From NCBI GenBank assembly GCA_963817515.1, contig CAWFPJ010000023.1:310001-374000 (forward strand): a stretch of DNA of 64,000 nucleotides, written 5' to 3'. Made by a program: the position numbers and the translations under genes. This document shows, one piece after another, positions 35,456 through 44,583 of this stretch (the stretch's first letter is position 1; the number at the start of each line of letters is the position of its first letter). Origin of the DNA: DATMNI01 sp963817515. Its GTDB lineage: Bacteria > Acidobacteriota > Terriglobia > Bryobacterales > Bryobacteraceae. Below the pieces are notes generated by a model. The model saw only the letters and a list, made by a program, of their open reading frames with translations, searched no databases and had not been told where the DNA came from.

Positions 35456-37576
35456 ATGCTTCTAAAACGAATCCCGATGATCTTCTATTGCATGGTCTTG
35501 CTTTGCCGATCTTGCTCGATCTTGGCATTCGCACAAGCTCAGCCGCCCCAGGGAAACCCTCAGGAAAAAAAGGCACGCGATCTCAGGATCGAGAAGATCG
35601 ACCCCACGCCGGCGCCTCCGCCGAATGGCAGACCGGCGCCCAAGACGGTGACTATCCCGCGCAGCTACGCCGTGATCGTCGGCATCTCGCGCTATCAGAA
35701 ACTGCCCGAGAATCTCCAGCTACACTTTGCGGAGCGCGATGCGCAGTCCATTTTCACCGCCCTGATCAGCCCCGAGGGCGGGAATTTCAAGGCGGAGAAT
35801 GTCCACATCCTGACCGGAGACAAGGCGACGCTTGCCGGTCTGCACAAAGAGATCGACTCCTGGCTGCCTTCCGTCGCCAAGGATGACGACCGCGTTCTGG
35901 TCTACTTCGCCGGCCACGGGTTCATGTACCAGGGGAAGGGTTATCTGGCGCCCTACGATTTCGACCTGAACAACGTGGCCACCACCGGCTACCCCATGGA
36001 CCAGCTTGGCTCCGTGATCGGGGGCAAGATCAACGCCAAATCTAAAATCCTGCTCACCGACGCCTGTCACTCGGGCGCCATCACACCCGAAGAAACCGAA
36101 AACTTGAACAAGACCCTCACCAACCTCAACAAGTCGCTCTTCTCTCTTACCGCCAGCCGCGCCCGCGAGCGCTCGTTCGAAAGTCCCGACCTCAAAGGCG
36201 GCCATGGCGTTTTCACGTACTATGTGGTGCAAGGCATGGAAGGCGCCGCCGATACTTCTGGCGATGGCGTAGTGAGCGCCGATGAACTTGCCGAATACGT
36301 GCATACACAGGTTCGCGAATACACCGGCGGCCAGCAGAACCCGACCTCCGACCGTGCTAACTACGATCCTGAAATGCTGTTGGCCTATGTGCCCTCCAAT
36401 GCCAAACCGGCCGTTCCGCCCGCCCCTAAGTTCGGGACCTTGATTTTCGAGAGCAACATGGATGGGGTGGAAGTTTTTGTGGATGGCAATACCATCGGCG
36501 TGCTGTCCAAAGGCAAGGCTGTTTCGCTCCCGGGCCTGGCTCCCGGCGAGCATACCGTCAAGGGCGTCAAGATGGGCTATGAGCCCGACGGCCCCAGGCA
36601 GGAGACCGTCTACCCCGGCCAGGAATCCACCGTCAGCATCAAGATCATGATCGCGCGGCGCCGCAATAAGGCAGCGGTTGACTTGCTGGATGAAGGCCTC
36701 AAGTATTATCAGAAGGGTTATGAGCAGAACTACAAGAAAGCTGCCGAGTTATTCCAGAAGGCCTTCCAGTTAGATCCCACTTATAGCCAGGCGGCTTACT
36801 ATTTGGCCCGCACTTACAACGCGCTGTTCGATCAGGAGAAGGCCCAGCAGTATTTCAAGAAAGCCATTGAGATCGATCCGGATTATCTGGAGGCACGCGC
36901 CAACTTCGGCGGCATGCTGCTGGACGTGGGCGCCACGGACGAATCCATCCGGCAGCTCAATACCGTACTGCAGCGCCAGCCCAATCATGAACAGGCCCTG
37001 ACCATGGTGGCGCAGGCCTATCGGTCCAAGGAGCTTTTCCCCCAGGCGATCGACGCCGCGCGCAAGGCCATGAAGCTGGCTCCTAAGGATGCCGCGCCGC
37101 ACCTGTGGCTGGCCGACAGCCTGCGGCTCAGCAATCAGTTCGCCGAAGCTTCACCGGAATACGAGCAGTACCTGCAGCTCAGCGATTTCAACAGCAAACT
37201 GGCCGGCCAGTTGAATTACTATGTACTCGGGTCCCTGATTGGTTTGGGCAAGAAGAAGCGCGCCGCCGAACAGGACATATGGAAAGAGTTACGTAACATA
37301 GCTTATTTCGGCAAGTGCGAGTGTGAGCGGAAGCTCTCAAAGTTGGATGAAGCCATCGCGGATTGCCAGAAAGCGCTGACTTACGATCCCAAGGATCCCT
37401 TCGCGCACTACACCCTGGCCCTGGCTTTCATGACACGGGCCAAGAAAGCCGGCAGCATTGCCGAACTGTCCCCCGCACTGAACCACTTCCAGCAAATGCT
37501 GGCCATCAATCCCGATCTGGACCAGGCCGAGTTCGCGCGCAAGAACGTCGCCGCTATTCAAGACGCCCTGAAGTGA
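35456..37576 (+). CDS. Secreted caspase-like (C14) peptidase with EF-hand-like loop, PEGA domain and TPRs
   Basis: 706 residues from ATG 35456; GTG 35447 would overlap the upstream gene. After a signal peptide (IFYCMVLLCRSCSILAFAQ) comes a p20-type caspase domain with YAVIVGISRYQ, the catalytic His in VYFAGHGFMY (about 154) and the catalytic Cys in LLTDACHSGA (about 204). DTSGDGVVSADELAEY (about 266-281) matches a calcium-binding EF-hand/dockerin-like loop. A PEGA domain (FESNMDGVEVFVDGNTIG, LAPGEHTVKGVKMGYEP) and at least seven TPRs follow to the C-terminus. Both catalytic residues are present, so it should be an active Arg/Lys- or Asp-specific peptidase. Substrate unknown. Confidence 0.88.
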   Translation: MLLKRIPMIFYCMVLLCRSCSILAFAQAQPPQGNPQEKKARDLRIEKIDPTPAPPPNGRPAPKTVTIPRSYAVIVGISRYQKLPENLQLHFAERDAQSIFTALISPEGGNFKAENVHILTGDKATLAGLHKEIDSWLPSVAKDDDRVLVYFAGHGFMYQGKGYLAPYDFDLNNVATTGYPMDQLGSVIGGKINAKSKILLTDACHSGAITPEETENLNKTLTNLNKSLFSLTASRARERSFESPDLKGGHGVFTYYVVQGMEGAADTSGDGVVSADELAEYVHTQVREYTGGQQNPTSDRANYDPEMLLAYVPSNAKPAVPPAPKFGTLIFESNMDGVEVFVDGNTIGVLSKGKAVSLPGLAPGEHTVKGVKMGYEPDGPRQETVYPGQESTVSIKIMIARRRNKAAVDLLDEGLKYYQKGYEQNYKKAAELFQKAFQLDPTYSQAAYYLARTYNALFDQEKAQQYFKKAIEIDPDYLEARANFGGMLLDVGATDESIRQLNTVLQRQPNHEQALTMVAQAYRSKELFPQAIDAARKAMKLAPKDAAPHLWLADSLRLSNQFAEASPEYEQYLQLSDFNSKLAGQLNYYVLGSLIGLGKKKRAAEQDIWKELRNIAYFGKCECERKLSKLDEAIADCQKALTYDPKDPFAHYTLALAFMTRAKKAGSIAELSPALNHFQQMLAINPDLDQAEFARKNVAAIQDALK

Positions 37577-37625
37577 AGGCGGACGACGGTTTCGTCTGCC
37601 TGGGTTGCGCTATCATTTCCACTAA

Positions 37626-40019
37626 ATGCGCCAACTCAGCCTCCTTGTCCTTCTTGTCCTAATCCTTCAGGCCCAGCCGGCTGGCAACTTTGCCCTCACG
37701 GTGGACAACATAATGCGCGGCCCCGGACTGGTCGGGTATGAACCCACCGCCGTCCGCTGGTCTTATGACAGCCAGTGGCTGTACTTCCAGTGGAAACAGT
37801 ACCGCGACAAAGAGACTGCGCCCCTGGATACGTACGTGGTGAACCGCGACGGCTCCGGCCTGCGCAAACTCACCGACCAGGAAATCAAGCAACTGCCCCC
37901 CGCCCTCGCCGACACTTCGAAAGACAAGCGGCTCACCACCTGGTCCAACGCCGGCGACCTGTTCGTCTATGACAATTCGACGGGCAAGACCCAGCAGCTC
38001 ACCAAGACCACTGACATTGAGGCGAACCCCCACTTCACGCATGATGGTAAGCGCATCTACTTCACACGCACCAATAACCTGTATGTGATCTCGCTCGATA
38101 GCGGCATGCTGGTGCAGTTGACCGACATCCGTGCCGCCGGTGCGCCTGCACCCGCTACGCCGGCCGGTGGTGGTGGACGCGGCTTGGGCGGACGCGGCGG
38201 TTCCGTCCCGTCGCCGACTGCCGCCGCCGGCGACCCGCCCCCGCGCGGCAGCGACAGCCAGGAATACCTCAAGAAGGAACAGAAGGAACTGCTCGAAGCC
38301 GTCCGCGACCGCGCCGCCCTCCGCGAAGAGCAGGACAAGAAGCGCCAGAGCGAAAATCCGCGCAAGCCCTTCACGCTGCAGCCGCGCCAATCGGTGGGCG
38401 CCCTTCAGTTGACGCCCGACGAGAAGTACGTGATCGCCAATGTTTTTGAGGCTGGCACCACACCCGCGAAGAACACCATCGTTCCGAACTACGTCACCGA
38501 ATCCGCCTACACCGAGGACATTCCCGGCCGCTCCAATGTGGGCGACACGCAGGCTGCTTCCCGCCTCGCCATCATCAACGTCGAAACCGGCGAAGTGAAA
38601 TGGGCCGAGCATGGGCAGAAGAAGGTTGCGCCTGCTTCGGGCGATCGCGACGTCCAGATTGGCATGCCAGTCTGGTCCGGGGACGGCGCCAAAGCCGTGA
38701 TCTCCGCGCACGCCGCCGATAATAAGGATCGCTGGATACTGGCGCTTGACCCCTCCACGGGGAAGACCCGCGTGCTGGTCGACATCCACGACGATGCCTG
38801 GGTGGGCGGCCCCCAGGGCACTGCCAACATCCTGGGCTGGATGAAGAACGATCGCGAGGTCTTCTTTCAATCCGAGAAGACCGGCTACTCCCACCTCTAC
38901 GCCGTGGCCTTTGACGGCGGCGAACCGCGCGCTCTAACCTCGGGCAATTGGGAAGTGCTGGATACGCGCCAGTCAAAAGACAAATCGAAGTTCTATCTCA
39001 CGGCCAACGCCGAGGGACCATTCGACCAGCACCTTTACGAGATGAGCGGCGAAGGCGGTGCACTCAGACGCCTCTCGAAGCTGCCAGGCAAGCACATCGC
39101 CACATACTCGCCCGATGAGCGCTGGGTGGCCGATGTCTATTCCTACACCAACAAACCGCCCGATTTATATGTACAGGAAAGCCGCCCGCAGGCGGAGCAG
39201 ACGCGGCTCACCACATCCCCTTCGCCCGAATTTTCGCAGTACGCATGGCAGGACGTTCCCGTCGTCAAGGTGCCGGCGCGCGACGGCGTCGCGGTGCCCG
39301 CGCGCCTTTTCAAACCAGCCAACTTCAAACCGGGCGGACCGGCGGTAGTATTTGTTCACGGCGCCGGCTATCTGCAGAACGCGGACCATAAATGGTCCAC
39401 CTACTATCGCGAGTACCTGTTCGACCATGTTCTGATGGACCGCGGCTTCCTGGTGATCGATGTGGACTATCGCGGTTCAGCCGGCTACGGCCGCGACTGG
39501 CGTACCGCCGTTTACGGGCACATGGGCGGCAAGGATCTGGACGACATTGTGGACGCCGCACGATACGTGGTGGCGCAGCACGGAGTGGATCCTAAAAAGA
39601 TCGGCATCTTCGGCGGCAGCTACGGCGGTTTCATCACCCTGATGGCGATGTTCACGCAACCTGAGGTATTCGCCGCGGGCGCTGCCCTCCGCCCGGTTTC
39701 CGACTGGGCGCTCTACAACCACGGCTACACGTCGAACATTTTGAACACCCCGCAGGCCGACGCCGAAGCGTACCGCAAATCGTCCCCCATCTTTTTCGCC
39801 GAAGGCTTGAAGGGCGCGCTGTTGATCTGCCACGGCATGGTGGACACCAACGTGGAGTTCGAGGACACCGTGCGCCTGGTGCAGCGACTGATTGAGTTGC
39901 GCAAGGAGAACTGGTCGCTCGCGGTGTACCCGGTGGAAGACCACGCTTTCGTGCAGCCCTCCAGTTGGGCCGACGAATACAAACGGATACTGGCACTCTT
40001 CGAGAAGAACCTAAAATAG
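37626..40019 (+). CDS. S9 family prolyl oligopeptidase (dipeptidyl peptidase-like)
   Basis: 797 residues. Short signal peptide, WD40-like propeller (IMRGPGLVGYEPTAVRWSYD onward) and a C-terminal alpha/beta-hydrolase: oxyanion region VFVHGAGYLQN, nucleophile Ser in GIFGGSYGGFITLMAMF, Asp in ICHGMVDTNVEFED and His in PVEDHAFVQP. A glycine- and proline-rich insertion followed by a charged helix (about residues 178-250) interrupts the propeller and is not part of the usual fold. Likely digests peptides in the periplasm. It starts 49 bases after the caspase gene and may be cotranscribed. Confidence 0.9.
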   Translation: MRQLSLLVLLVLILQAQPAGNFALTVDNIMRGPGLVGYEPTAVRWSYDSQWLYFQWKQYRDKETAPLDTYVVNRDGSGLRKLTDQEIKQLPPALADTSKDKRLTTWSNAGDLFVYDNSTGKTQQLTKTTDIEANPHFTHDGKRIYFTRTNNLYVISLDSGMLVQLTDIRAAGAPAPATPAGGGGRGLGGRGGSVPSPTAAAGDPPPRGSDSQEYLKKEQKELLEAVRDRAALREEQDKKRQSENPRKPFTLQPRQSVGALQLTPDEKYVIANVFEAGTTPAKNTIVPNYVTESAYTEDIPGRSNVGDTQAASRLAIINVETGEVKWAEHGQKKVAPASGDRDVQIGMPVWSGDGAKAVISAHAADNKDRWILALDPSTGKTRVLVDIHDDAWVGGPQGTANILGWMKNDREVFFQSEKTGYSHLYAVAFDGGEPRALTSGNWEVLDTRQSKDKSKFYLTANAEGPFDQHLYEMSGEGGALRRLSKLPGKHIATYSPDERWVADVYSYTNKPPDLYVQESRPQAEQTRLTTSPSPEFSQYAWQDVPVVKVPARDGVAVPARLFKPANFKPGGPAVVFVHGAGYLQNADHKWSTYYREYLFDHVLMDRGFLVIDVDYRGSAGYGRDWRTAVYGHMGGKDLDDIVDAARYVVAQHGVDPKKIGIFGGSYGGFITLMAMFTQPEVFAAGAALRPVSDWALYNHGYTSNILNTPQADAEAYRKSSPIFFAEGLKGALLICHGMVDTNVEFEDTVRLVQRLIELRKENWSLAVYPVEDHAFVQPSSWADEYKRILALFEKNLK

Positions 40020-40028
40020 GCAGTTCTC

Positions 40029-40874
40029 TCAAGCGGCTACGGCAACGCATTCAGCTTCGCATCGCGGATCGCTGGCGACAGCATCCTCCACGCGGCCCAC
40101 CCACAGAGTCACATCGTCGAACTGCGGCGCCCCTGCCGCAAATGTTTCCGCGGCCTGCATGACGCCCTCCACGATGTCCCTGGATTTTTGCGCGGCGCAT
40201 GCTTCGACCATTTCGACGAACCGGGGCCATCCAAATTCCTCGCCCGACCGGTTCCGGGTTTCACACAGTCCGTCGGTATAGGCCACCATCAAATCGCCGG
40301 GGCCGACCGACACCACGCCCTCGCGCCAACTTGATTTGCGCAACATTCCGATCACCGGCCCGCCGGATTCCAAAAAGATTGTCCGGTAGTGTTTGTCGTT
40401 CCTGCGAAGCACGAAAGGAGGTTCGTGTCCGGCGTTGACATAGTGAAGCCGGCCGGCCGCCGGATCGTACCGGGCGACAAAAAGCGTCGCATAGCAATTA
40501 TCCGGACAAATCTCGTAGAACAATTCGTGAATGGTGCGCACCAGTTCCGGAAGGCCTGAGCTGCGATCTTGGGACCGTAAAGCCCGAACCATGCTGTGCA
40601 GGGAAGACGTCAGCAGCGCGGCGGGCAGACCCTTGCCGGACACATCACCCACTGCCAGTCCGAGATTCCCCTGGCTCATTTCGAAATAGTCCAGATAGTC
40701 GCCGCTCACGCCGCGGGCCGGGCGCCAGTCGCCGAAGTAGTCGAGGCCGGCGATTGCGGGCCTCATTCCGGGAAAGATTCGTTCCTGCACCGTGCGCGCG
40801 GCTTCCCATTCGTCATCACGGGGGATTGTATGATTGCCAACAAGCGTTTTAATCAGGGATAGGTTGGGTGTCAT
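40029..40874 (-). CDS. PP2C-type (SpoIIE/RsbU) serine phosphatase
   Basis: 281 residues. The catalytic domain starts almost at the N-terminus: RTVQERIFPG, ARGVSGDYLDYF, LAVGDVSGKGLPAALL, YVNAGHEPPFVL, VAYTDGLCE and the final DDVTLWVGR hold the metal-binding aspartates. No sensor (PAS, GAF, receiver) domain is attached, so input must come from a partner. RsbU-type enzymes dephosphorylate anti-anti-sigma factors; none is near. It is convergent with the S9 peptidase gene. Confidence 0.9.
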   Translation of the reverse strand: MTPNLSLIKTLVGNHTIPRDDEWEAARTVQERIFPGMRPAIAGLDYFGDWRPARGVSGDYLDYFEMSQGNLGLAVGDVSGKGLPAALLTSSLHSMVRALRSQDRSSGLPELVRTIHELFYEICPDNCYATLFVARYDPAAGRLHYVNAGHEPPFVLRRNDKHYRTIFLESGGPVIGMLRKSSWREGVVSVGPGDLMVAYTDGLCETRNRSGEEFGWPRFVEMVEACAAQKSRDIVEGVMQAAETFAAGAPQFDDVTLWVGRVEDAVASDPRCEAECVAVAA

Positions 40875-40960
40875 CGGAAATAATCTCGCTTCGTATTCAG
40901 AGACGCCGCAGCTTTCGAAATAGGCGCACTCTTCACAAAACTTTACATAGCGGGAAATTG

Positions 40961-40988
40961 TTGAAATTAAAATACATTGGGCTAAAAT
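40961..40988 (+). promoter_or_regulatory. Candidate sigma-70-like promoter
   Basis: TTGAAA at 40961-40966 and TAAAAT at 40983-40988 are 16 bases apart in an AT-rich patch that stands out from its GC-rich surroundings. It would give a leader of about 110 bases before the SnoaL-like gene. Confidence 0.35.
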
Positions 40989-41032
40989 TACACATCCACG
41001 CCGGGGCCGTTTGCACCGTCATCAAAGAGAAC

Positions 41033-41052
41033 CCGCGAAGGCTCTTTCGCGG
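41033..41052 (+). other. Hairpin in the leader of the SnoaL-like gene
   Basis: CCGCGAA and TTCGCGG form a perfect 7-bp stem with a 6-base loop, about 55 bases before the start codon. No T-run follows. Its role is unknown. Confidence 0.35.
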
Positions 41053-41105
41053 CAGTTGAACACCGAAGGAAGACCGCCTCACGCATTGGTCGTATAATCG
41101 CAGCA

Positions 41106-41522
41106 ATGCTCCGCTGCTTATTCCTACTCTGCTGCGCGCCGATGCTGTTCGCACAGACCGACGAGATCCGCGCCCTGCTGAAAAATTCGGAAGCCGCTTG
41201 GAATCGCGGCGATCTCACCGCTTTCGCATCGGATTATGAAGATTCGCCGGGAACCACGTTCATCGGCAAGGAAGTAACGCGAGGGGGCACGCAGGCGATT
41301 CTCGACCGCTACCGCCGCGGTTACCCCACGCCTGAGGCTATGGGCACGCTGACCTTCTCCGAGATCGAAGTGCGCCCGCTGGGCCAGGGCTTTGCGCTAG
41401 CCATTGGCAAATTCTCACTGAAGCGCACGGCGGCGGGCGGCGGCGATGCCAGCGGCCGATTTACGCTAGTGTTGCGGAAGACCAAGTCGGCGTGGAAGAT
41501 TATCCACGATCACTCCTCCTAG
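41106..41522 (+). CDS. Secreted NTF2-like (SnoaL/DUF4440) protein
   Basis: 138 residues. Signal peptide (LFLLCCAPMLFAQ) and one cone-shaped NTF2-like domain: IRALLKNSEAAWNRGDLTAF at the first helix, then a regular beta-sheet ending in LVLRKTKSAWKIIHDHSS. The pattern AWNRGDLxxFxxDY is common in DUF4440 proteins, many of which have no known activity. Convergent with the cytochrome gene. Confidence 0.82.
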   Translation: MLRCLFLLCCAPMLFAQTDEIRALLKNSEAAWNRGDLTAFASDYEDSPGTTFIGKEVTRGGTQAILDRYRRGYPTPEAMGTLTFSEIEVRPLGQGFALAIGKFSLKRTAAGGGDASGRFTLVLRKTKSAWKIIHDHSS

Positions 41523-41540
41523 TTCTACATCCGCATCGTT

Positions 41541-42728
41541 CTACATTCGCCAGGGGGACATTTCCTTCCAGCCGCGCAGTGCCTCCGTGGCCCATGCGGC
41601 TCCCTTATCGGCATGGCACCCCGCACAACCGTTGGGAATTTTCAATCGCTCGCCCTCAGCCGGGGAAATAAACCGGAACGTGTGCGCGCGCACGTTTACA
41701 TCTGCAATGGTCTGCTGGATTTTCGGCATGTGGCAGTTCACACATTCATTTCCGCTCGACCCGGCGCGGTGGTGCGTATGCTGCTCCACCGTCGCGGTGT
41801 GCGGCCCATTCGGCGACTTGGGCCCGTGGCATTCCAGGCACATCACATTGGCCGGTTTCAGCAGGTCCGCATTATTGGCAGTCCCATGCACGTCATGGCA
41901 ACTGAAACAGGTCACTCCGCGCGTGTACATCACGCTGGTCACGAAATCGTTTCCCTGCATCCGGTTCTTGTGCGCGGTGCCGTCGGCGAAATGCGTGAAC
42001 GTGGTTTCGCCCAGTTTGTGATCCTCCAGTTGCCAGTAGTCTTTCAAGTCCTTACCCATGTGGAAGCCTACCGGCCAGTCGTAATACTTGCCTTCAATCG
42101 GGTTCTTCAAAGGCTTTCCCTGCGAATGGCACTGGATACAGGTATCGTTGGCGTGAACGTAGTCCATGCGCGCCGGGTTCGCGATGTTGGTTTGCGAGGG
42201 TTTCTGCGAGTGCTCGCTGCCGGGCCCGTGACACTTCTCGCATCCCACATTCCACTCTGTAACAGCATGGCTCTGGATATTGTAGTTGACCGAGTGGCAT
42301 CCGTCGCACAGCGGCCCGGTAGGCCGTTTCATGCTGTCGGCAGGATAGAACGGAACCCACCAGTCGGTACCTTCGCGCACGAAATACGCGCGCCAGATCT
42401 TGTGCGTCACGTCCCACTGGGCAGGCAAGGGATAGTAATCGTCACCCACCTTCTTGAAGTAGCGCTGCTTCCACTTGCTGCCGTAGACAAAGGCGATGTC
42501 ACTCTTGTTGAAGGTAAGCAGCGGGTCCGGCTTAGTCAGATCCGGGATGATGGCTTCGGGGTGCTGTTTCGGGTCAAGCACCACGTTGGCCATGCGAGTC
42601 TTGCTCCAGCGGCTGTAGACCTCAGCGTGGCAGGTCTTGCAGGCGGCCGAACCTACGTATTGCGGCTGTGCGTGGATAGAAAGGACTATCGGTGCAACCA
42701 GGGCGAAGCGATAGAACGAACCCGGCAT
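41541..42728 (-). CDS. Secreted octahaem cytochrome c
   Basis: 395 residues with signal peptide (FYRFALVAPIVLSIHAQ). Eight CxxCH haem-binding motifs are seen in order: CKTCH, CDGCH, CEKCH, CIQCH, CFSCH, CLECH, CVNCH and CAGCH. There is no CxxCK, so this is not a typical NrfA or hydroxylamine-oxidoreductase active site. The pattern suits a periplasmic electron carrier or a reductase of unknown substrate. The gene starts 7 bases after proS, so it is probably cotranscribed with a housekeeping tRNA synthetase. Confidence 0.9.
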   Translation of the reverse strand: MPGSFYRFALVAPIVLSIHAQPQYVGSAACKTCHAEVYSRWSKTRMANVVLDPKQHPEAIIPDLTKPDPLLTFNKSDIAFVYGSKWKQRYFKKVGDDYYPLPAQWDVTHKIWRAYFVREGTDWWVPFYPADSMKRPTGPLCDGCHSVNYNIQSHAVTEWNVGCEKCHGPGSEHSQKPSQTNIANPARMDYVHANDTCIQCHSQGKPLKNPIEGKYYDWPVGFHMGKDLKDYWQLEDHKLGETTFTHFADGTAHKNRMQGNDFVTSVMYTRGVTCFSCHDVHGTANNADLLKPANVMCLECHGPKSPNGPHTATVEQHTHHRAGSSGNECVNCHMPKIQQTIADVNVRAHTFRFISPAEGERLKIPNGCAGCHADKGAAWATEALRGWKEMSPWRM

Positions 42729-42735
42729 AGTGATA

Positions 42736-44448
42736 TTATGGCAAACGCAAACGCAATCGATCAGCTACTGCGGCGGCTGCGTCTGCAACGTTTACATCAG
42801 TAACCTGCTTCGTCTTCCGATCCACCAACTCCACCATACCGCTGCCCAGCTTTTTGCCCACTACGATGCGGAAAGGTACGCCGATCAAATCCGCGTCCTT
42901 GAATTTCACCCCGGGCCGTTCGTCACGGTCGTCCAGCAGCGCGTCCAATCCCAGCGCCAGGCAGCCGGTGTAGATCCCGGTGGCGGCTTGTTTCTGGGCG
43001 GCGTCGGAATTGTTGGCCGGCGTGACCACTACCTGGAACGGCGCAATCGCCGCCGGCAGAATCATGCCGTCCTTGTCGTGAAACAGCTCGATGGCGCAGC
43101 ACAAAAGGCGCTCGATGCCGATGCCGTAACACCCCATAATCGGCGTCACTTCCTTGCCCTCCGCATTCAGCACGCGCAGTCCCATCGACTCCGAATATTT
43201 GTAGCCGAGTTTGAAGATGTGCCCGCCTTCCACGGTTCTTATCACCTCGAGTGGAGCGCCGCACTTGACGCAGCCATCGCCTGCGGCCACCTGGCGCAGG
43301 TCGTGCACCTCGGCCTGAAAATCCTTCCCAAGGGTCACGTTGCGCAAGTGGTAATCGCTCTTGTTGGCGCCCGCGATCATGTTGCGCCGGCCCACCAGCG
43401 CCTGGTCCACCAGAATCTGCATGTTCTTCACGCCCACGGGTCCTAGCGAACCAGCTTCGGCGCCGAACCACTCGCGAATCTCCTCGGAGTTCGCCTGGCG
43501 GAACTCAGGGTCCCCCACTTTCGCGCCAAACTTGGTTTCGCTGAGTTGATGGTCGCCGCGCAGCATTACCAGCACCGGCTTGCCATCGGCCACCAGCACC
43601 AGGCTCTTCAACTGCGAGGTCTCGGGCAGGTTGGTGAATTGCGAAACTTCCGCAATAGTTTTGCGGCCGGGCGTGTGAAACTCCTCAGGCGCAAGGTCGC
43701 CTTCGGGATCGGCAACGCCCGGTTGCGAGGGCACAGCCACGGCCTTCTCCAGATTCGCCGAATAGCCGCAGGCCTTGCATATCGCCACCAGATCCTCACC
43801 GGCTTCGGAGGCAACCATGAACTCGTGCGACTGGCTGCCGCCCATGGCGCCGGAATGCGCCTCCACCACCGTGTACGCCAGGCCGCAGCGTTCGAATATA
43901 CGGCAGTATGCCTGGTAGTGCTTGTCATACGCCATGTCCAGGCCCTCCTGATCCATGTCGAACGAGTACGAATCCTTCATGATGAACTGCCGCACGCGCA
44001 GCAGGCCTGACTTGGGCCGCTGCTCGTCACGGAACTTGGTCTGGATCTGGTACCAGATCTGGGGAAGCTGCTTGTAGCTGCGCAGCTCGCCGCGCGCGAT
44101 CACGGTCATGACCTCTTCGTGTGTCATCGCCAGGCACAGATCGCGCCCGAACCGGTCCTTCAGGCGGAACAGGTTGTCGCCCATCACGTCCCAACGGCCG
44201 GACTCCTGCCAGACTTCGGCCGGGTTCAACGCCGGCAGGTACATCTCCTGCCCGCCGATGGCATCCATCTCCTGGCGAACAATCTGCTGGATCTTGAGAA
44301 GCGCGCGCTGCGCTAGAAACAGGTAGCTGTAAATTCCAGCCGAAAGCTGGCGGATGTAACCCGCGCGCAGCAGCAACTGGTGGCTGGGGACCTCCGCTTC
44401 AGCGGAGATCTCACGCAACGTAGGGATGAACAACTTACTCCAGAGCAT
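42736..44448 (-). CDS. proS: Prolyl-tRNA synthetase, bacterial type
   Basis: 570 residues. Class II motifs: motif 1 region QEMYLPALNPAEVWQESGRW, motif 2 FRDEQRPKSGLLRVRQFIMKD and motif 3 GCYGIGIERLLCCAIE. An inserted YbaK-like editing domain (SLVLVADGKPVLVMLRGDHQ region, about 250-380) and the C-terminal anticodon-binding domain are present, so it is the long bacterial form. A CxxC pair lies in GDGCVKCGAPLE. Confidence 0.95.
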   Translation of the reverse strand: MLWSKLFIPTLREISAEAEVPSHQLLLRAGYIRQLSAGIYSYLFLAQRALLKIQQIVRQEMDAIGGQEMYLPALNPAEVWQESGRWDVMGDNLFRLKDRFGRDLCLAMTHEEVMTVIARGELRSYKQLPQIWYQIQTKFRDEQRPKSGLLRVRQFIMKDSYSFDMDQEGLDMAYDKHYQAYCRIFERCGLAYTVVEAHSGAMGGSQSHEFMVASEAGEDLVAICKACGYSANLEKAVAVPSQPGVADPEGDLAPEEFHTPGRKTIAEVSQFTNLPETSQLKSLVLVADGKPVLVMLRGDHQLSETKFGAKVGDPEFRQANSEEIREWFGAEAGSLGPVGVKNMQILVDQALVGRRNMIAGANKSDYHLRNVTLGKDFQAEVHDLRQVAAGDGCVKCGAPLEVIRTVEGGHIFKLGYKYSESMGLRVLNAEGKEVTPIMGCYGIGIERLLCCAIELFHDKDGMILPAAIAPFQVVVTPANNSDAAQKQAATGIYTGCLALGLDALLDDRDERPGVKFKDADLIGVPFRIVVGKKLGSGMVELVDRKTKQVTDVNVADAAAAVADRLRLRLP

Positions 44449-44583
44449 AGGGTTTGTGCAGGGGGAAAACTCAAGTTTAGCATGGTAAAATTGATATATT
44501 CCCGTTCGAAAACCGGCGGCCGGGGGGATATCCCCAGGTCAGGCGCCACCAAAGGAATTTTCGGCGCTACCAAGGAACCTTCA
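44449..44583. promoter_or_regulatory. Divergent proS/glyA promoter region with a short palindrome
   Basis: 135 bases. Near 44480-44505 there is an AT-rich patch with possible minus-10 boxes. GGGGATATCCCC (44524-44535) is a perfect 12-bp palindrome. After it GGCGCCACCAAAGGAA and GGCGCTACCAAGGAAC form an imperfect direct repeat just before the glyA ATG; the second holds AAGGA, usable as ribosome-binding site. No riboswitch core was found. Confidence 0.35.

Noticed and set aside
41541..42728. Cytochrome c nitrite reductase (NrfA)
   Set aside because: It has eight CxxCH motifs and no CxxCK active-site motif, whereas NrfA has four plus one.
44449..44583. Glycine riboswitch before glyA
   Set aside because: The conserved aptamer core is not found and the spacing is too short for a tandem aptamer; only a short palindrome and an imperfect direct repeat are visible.
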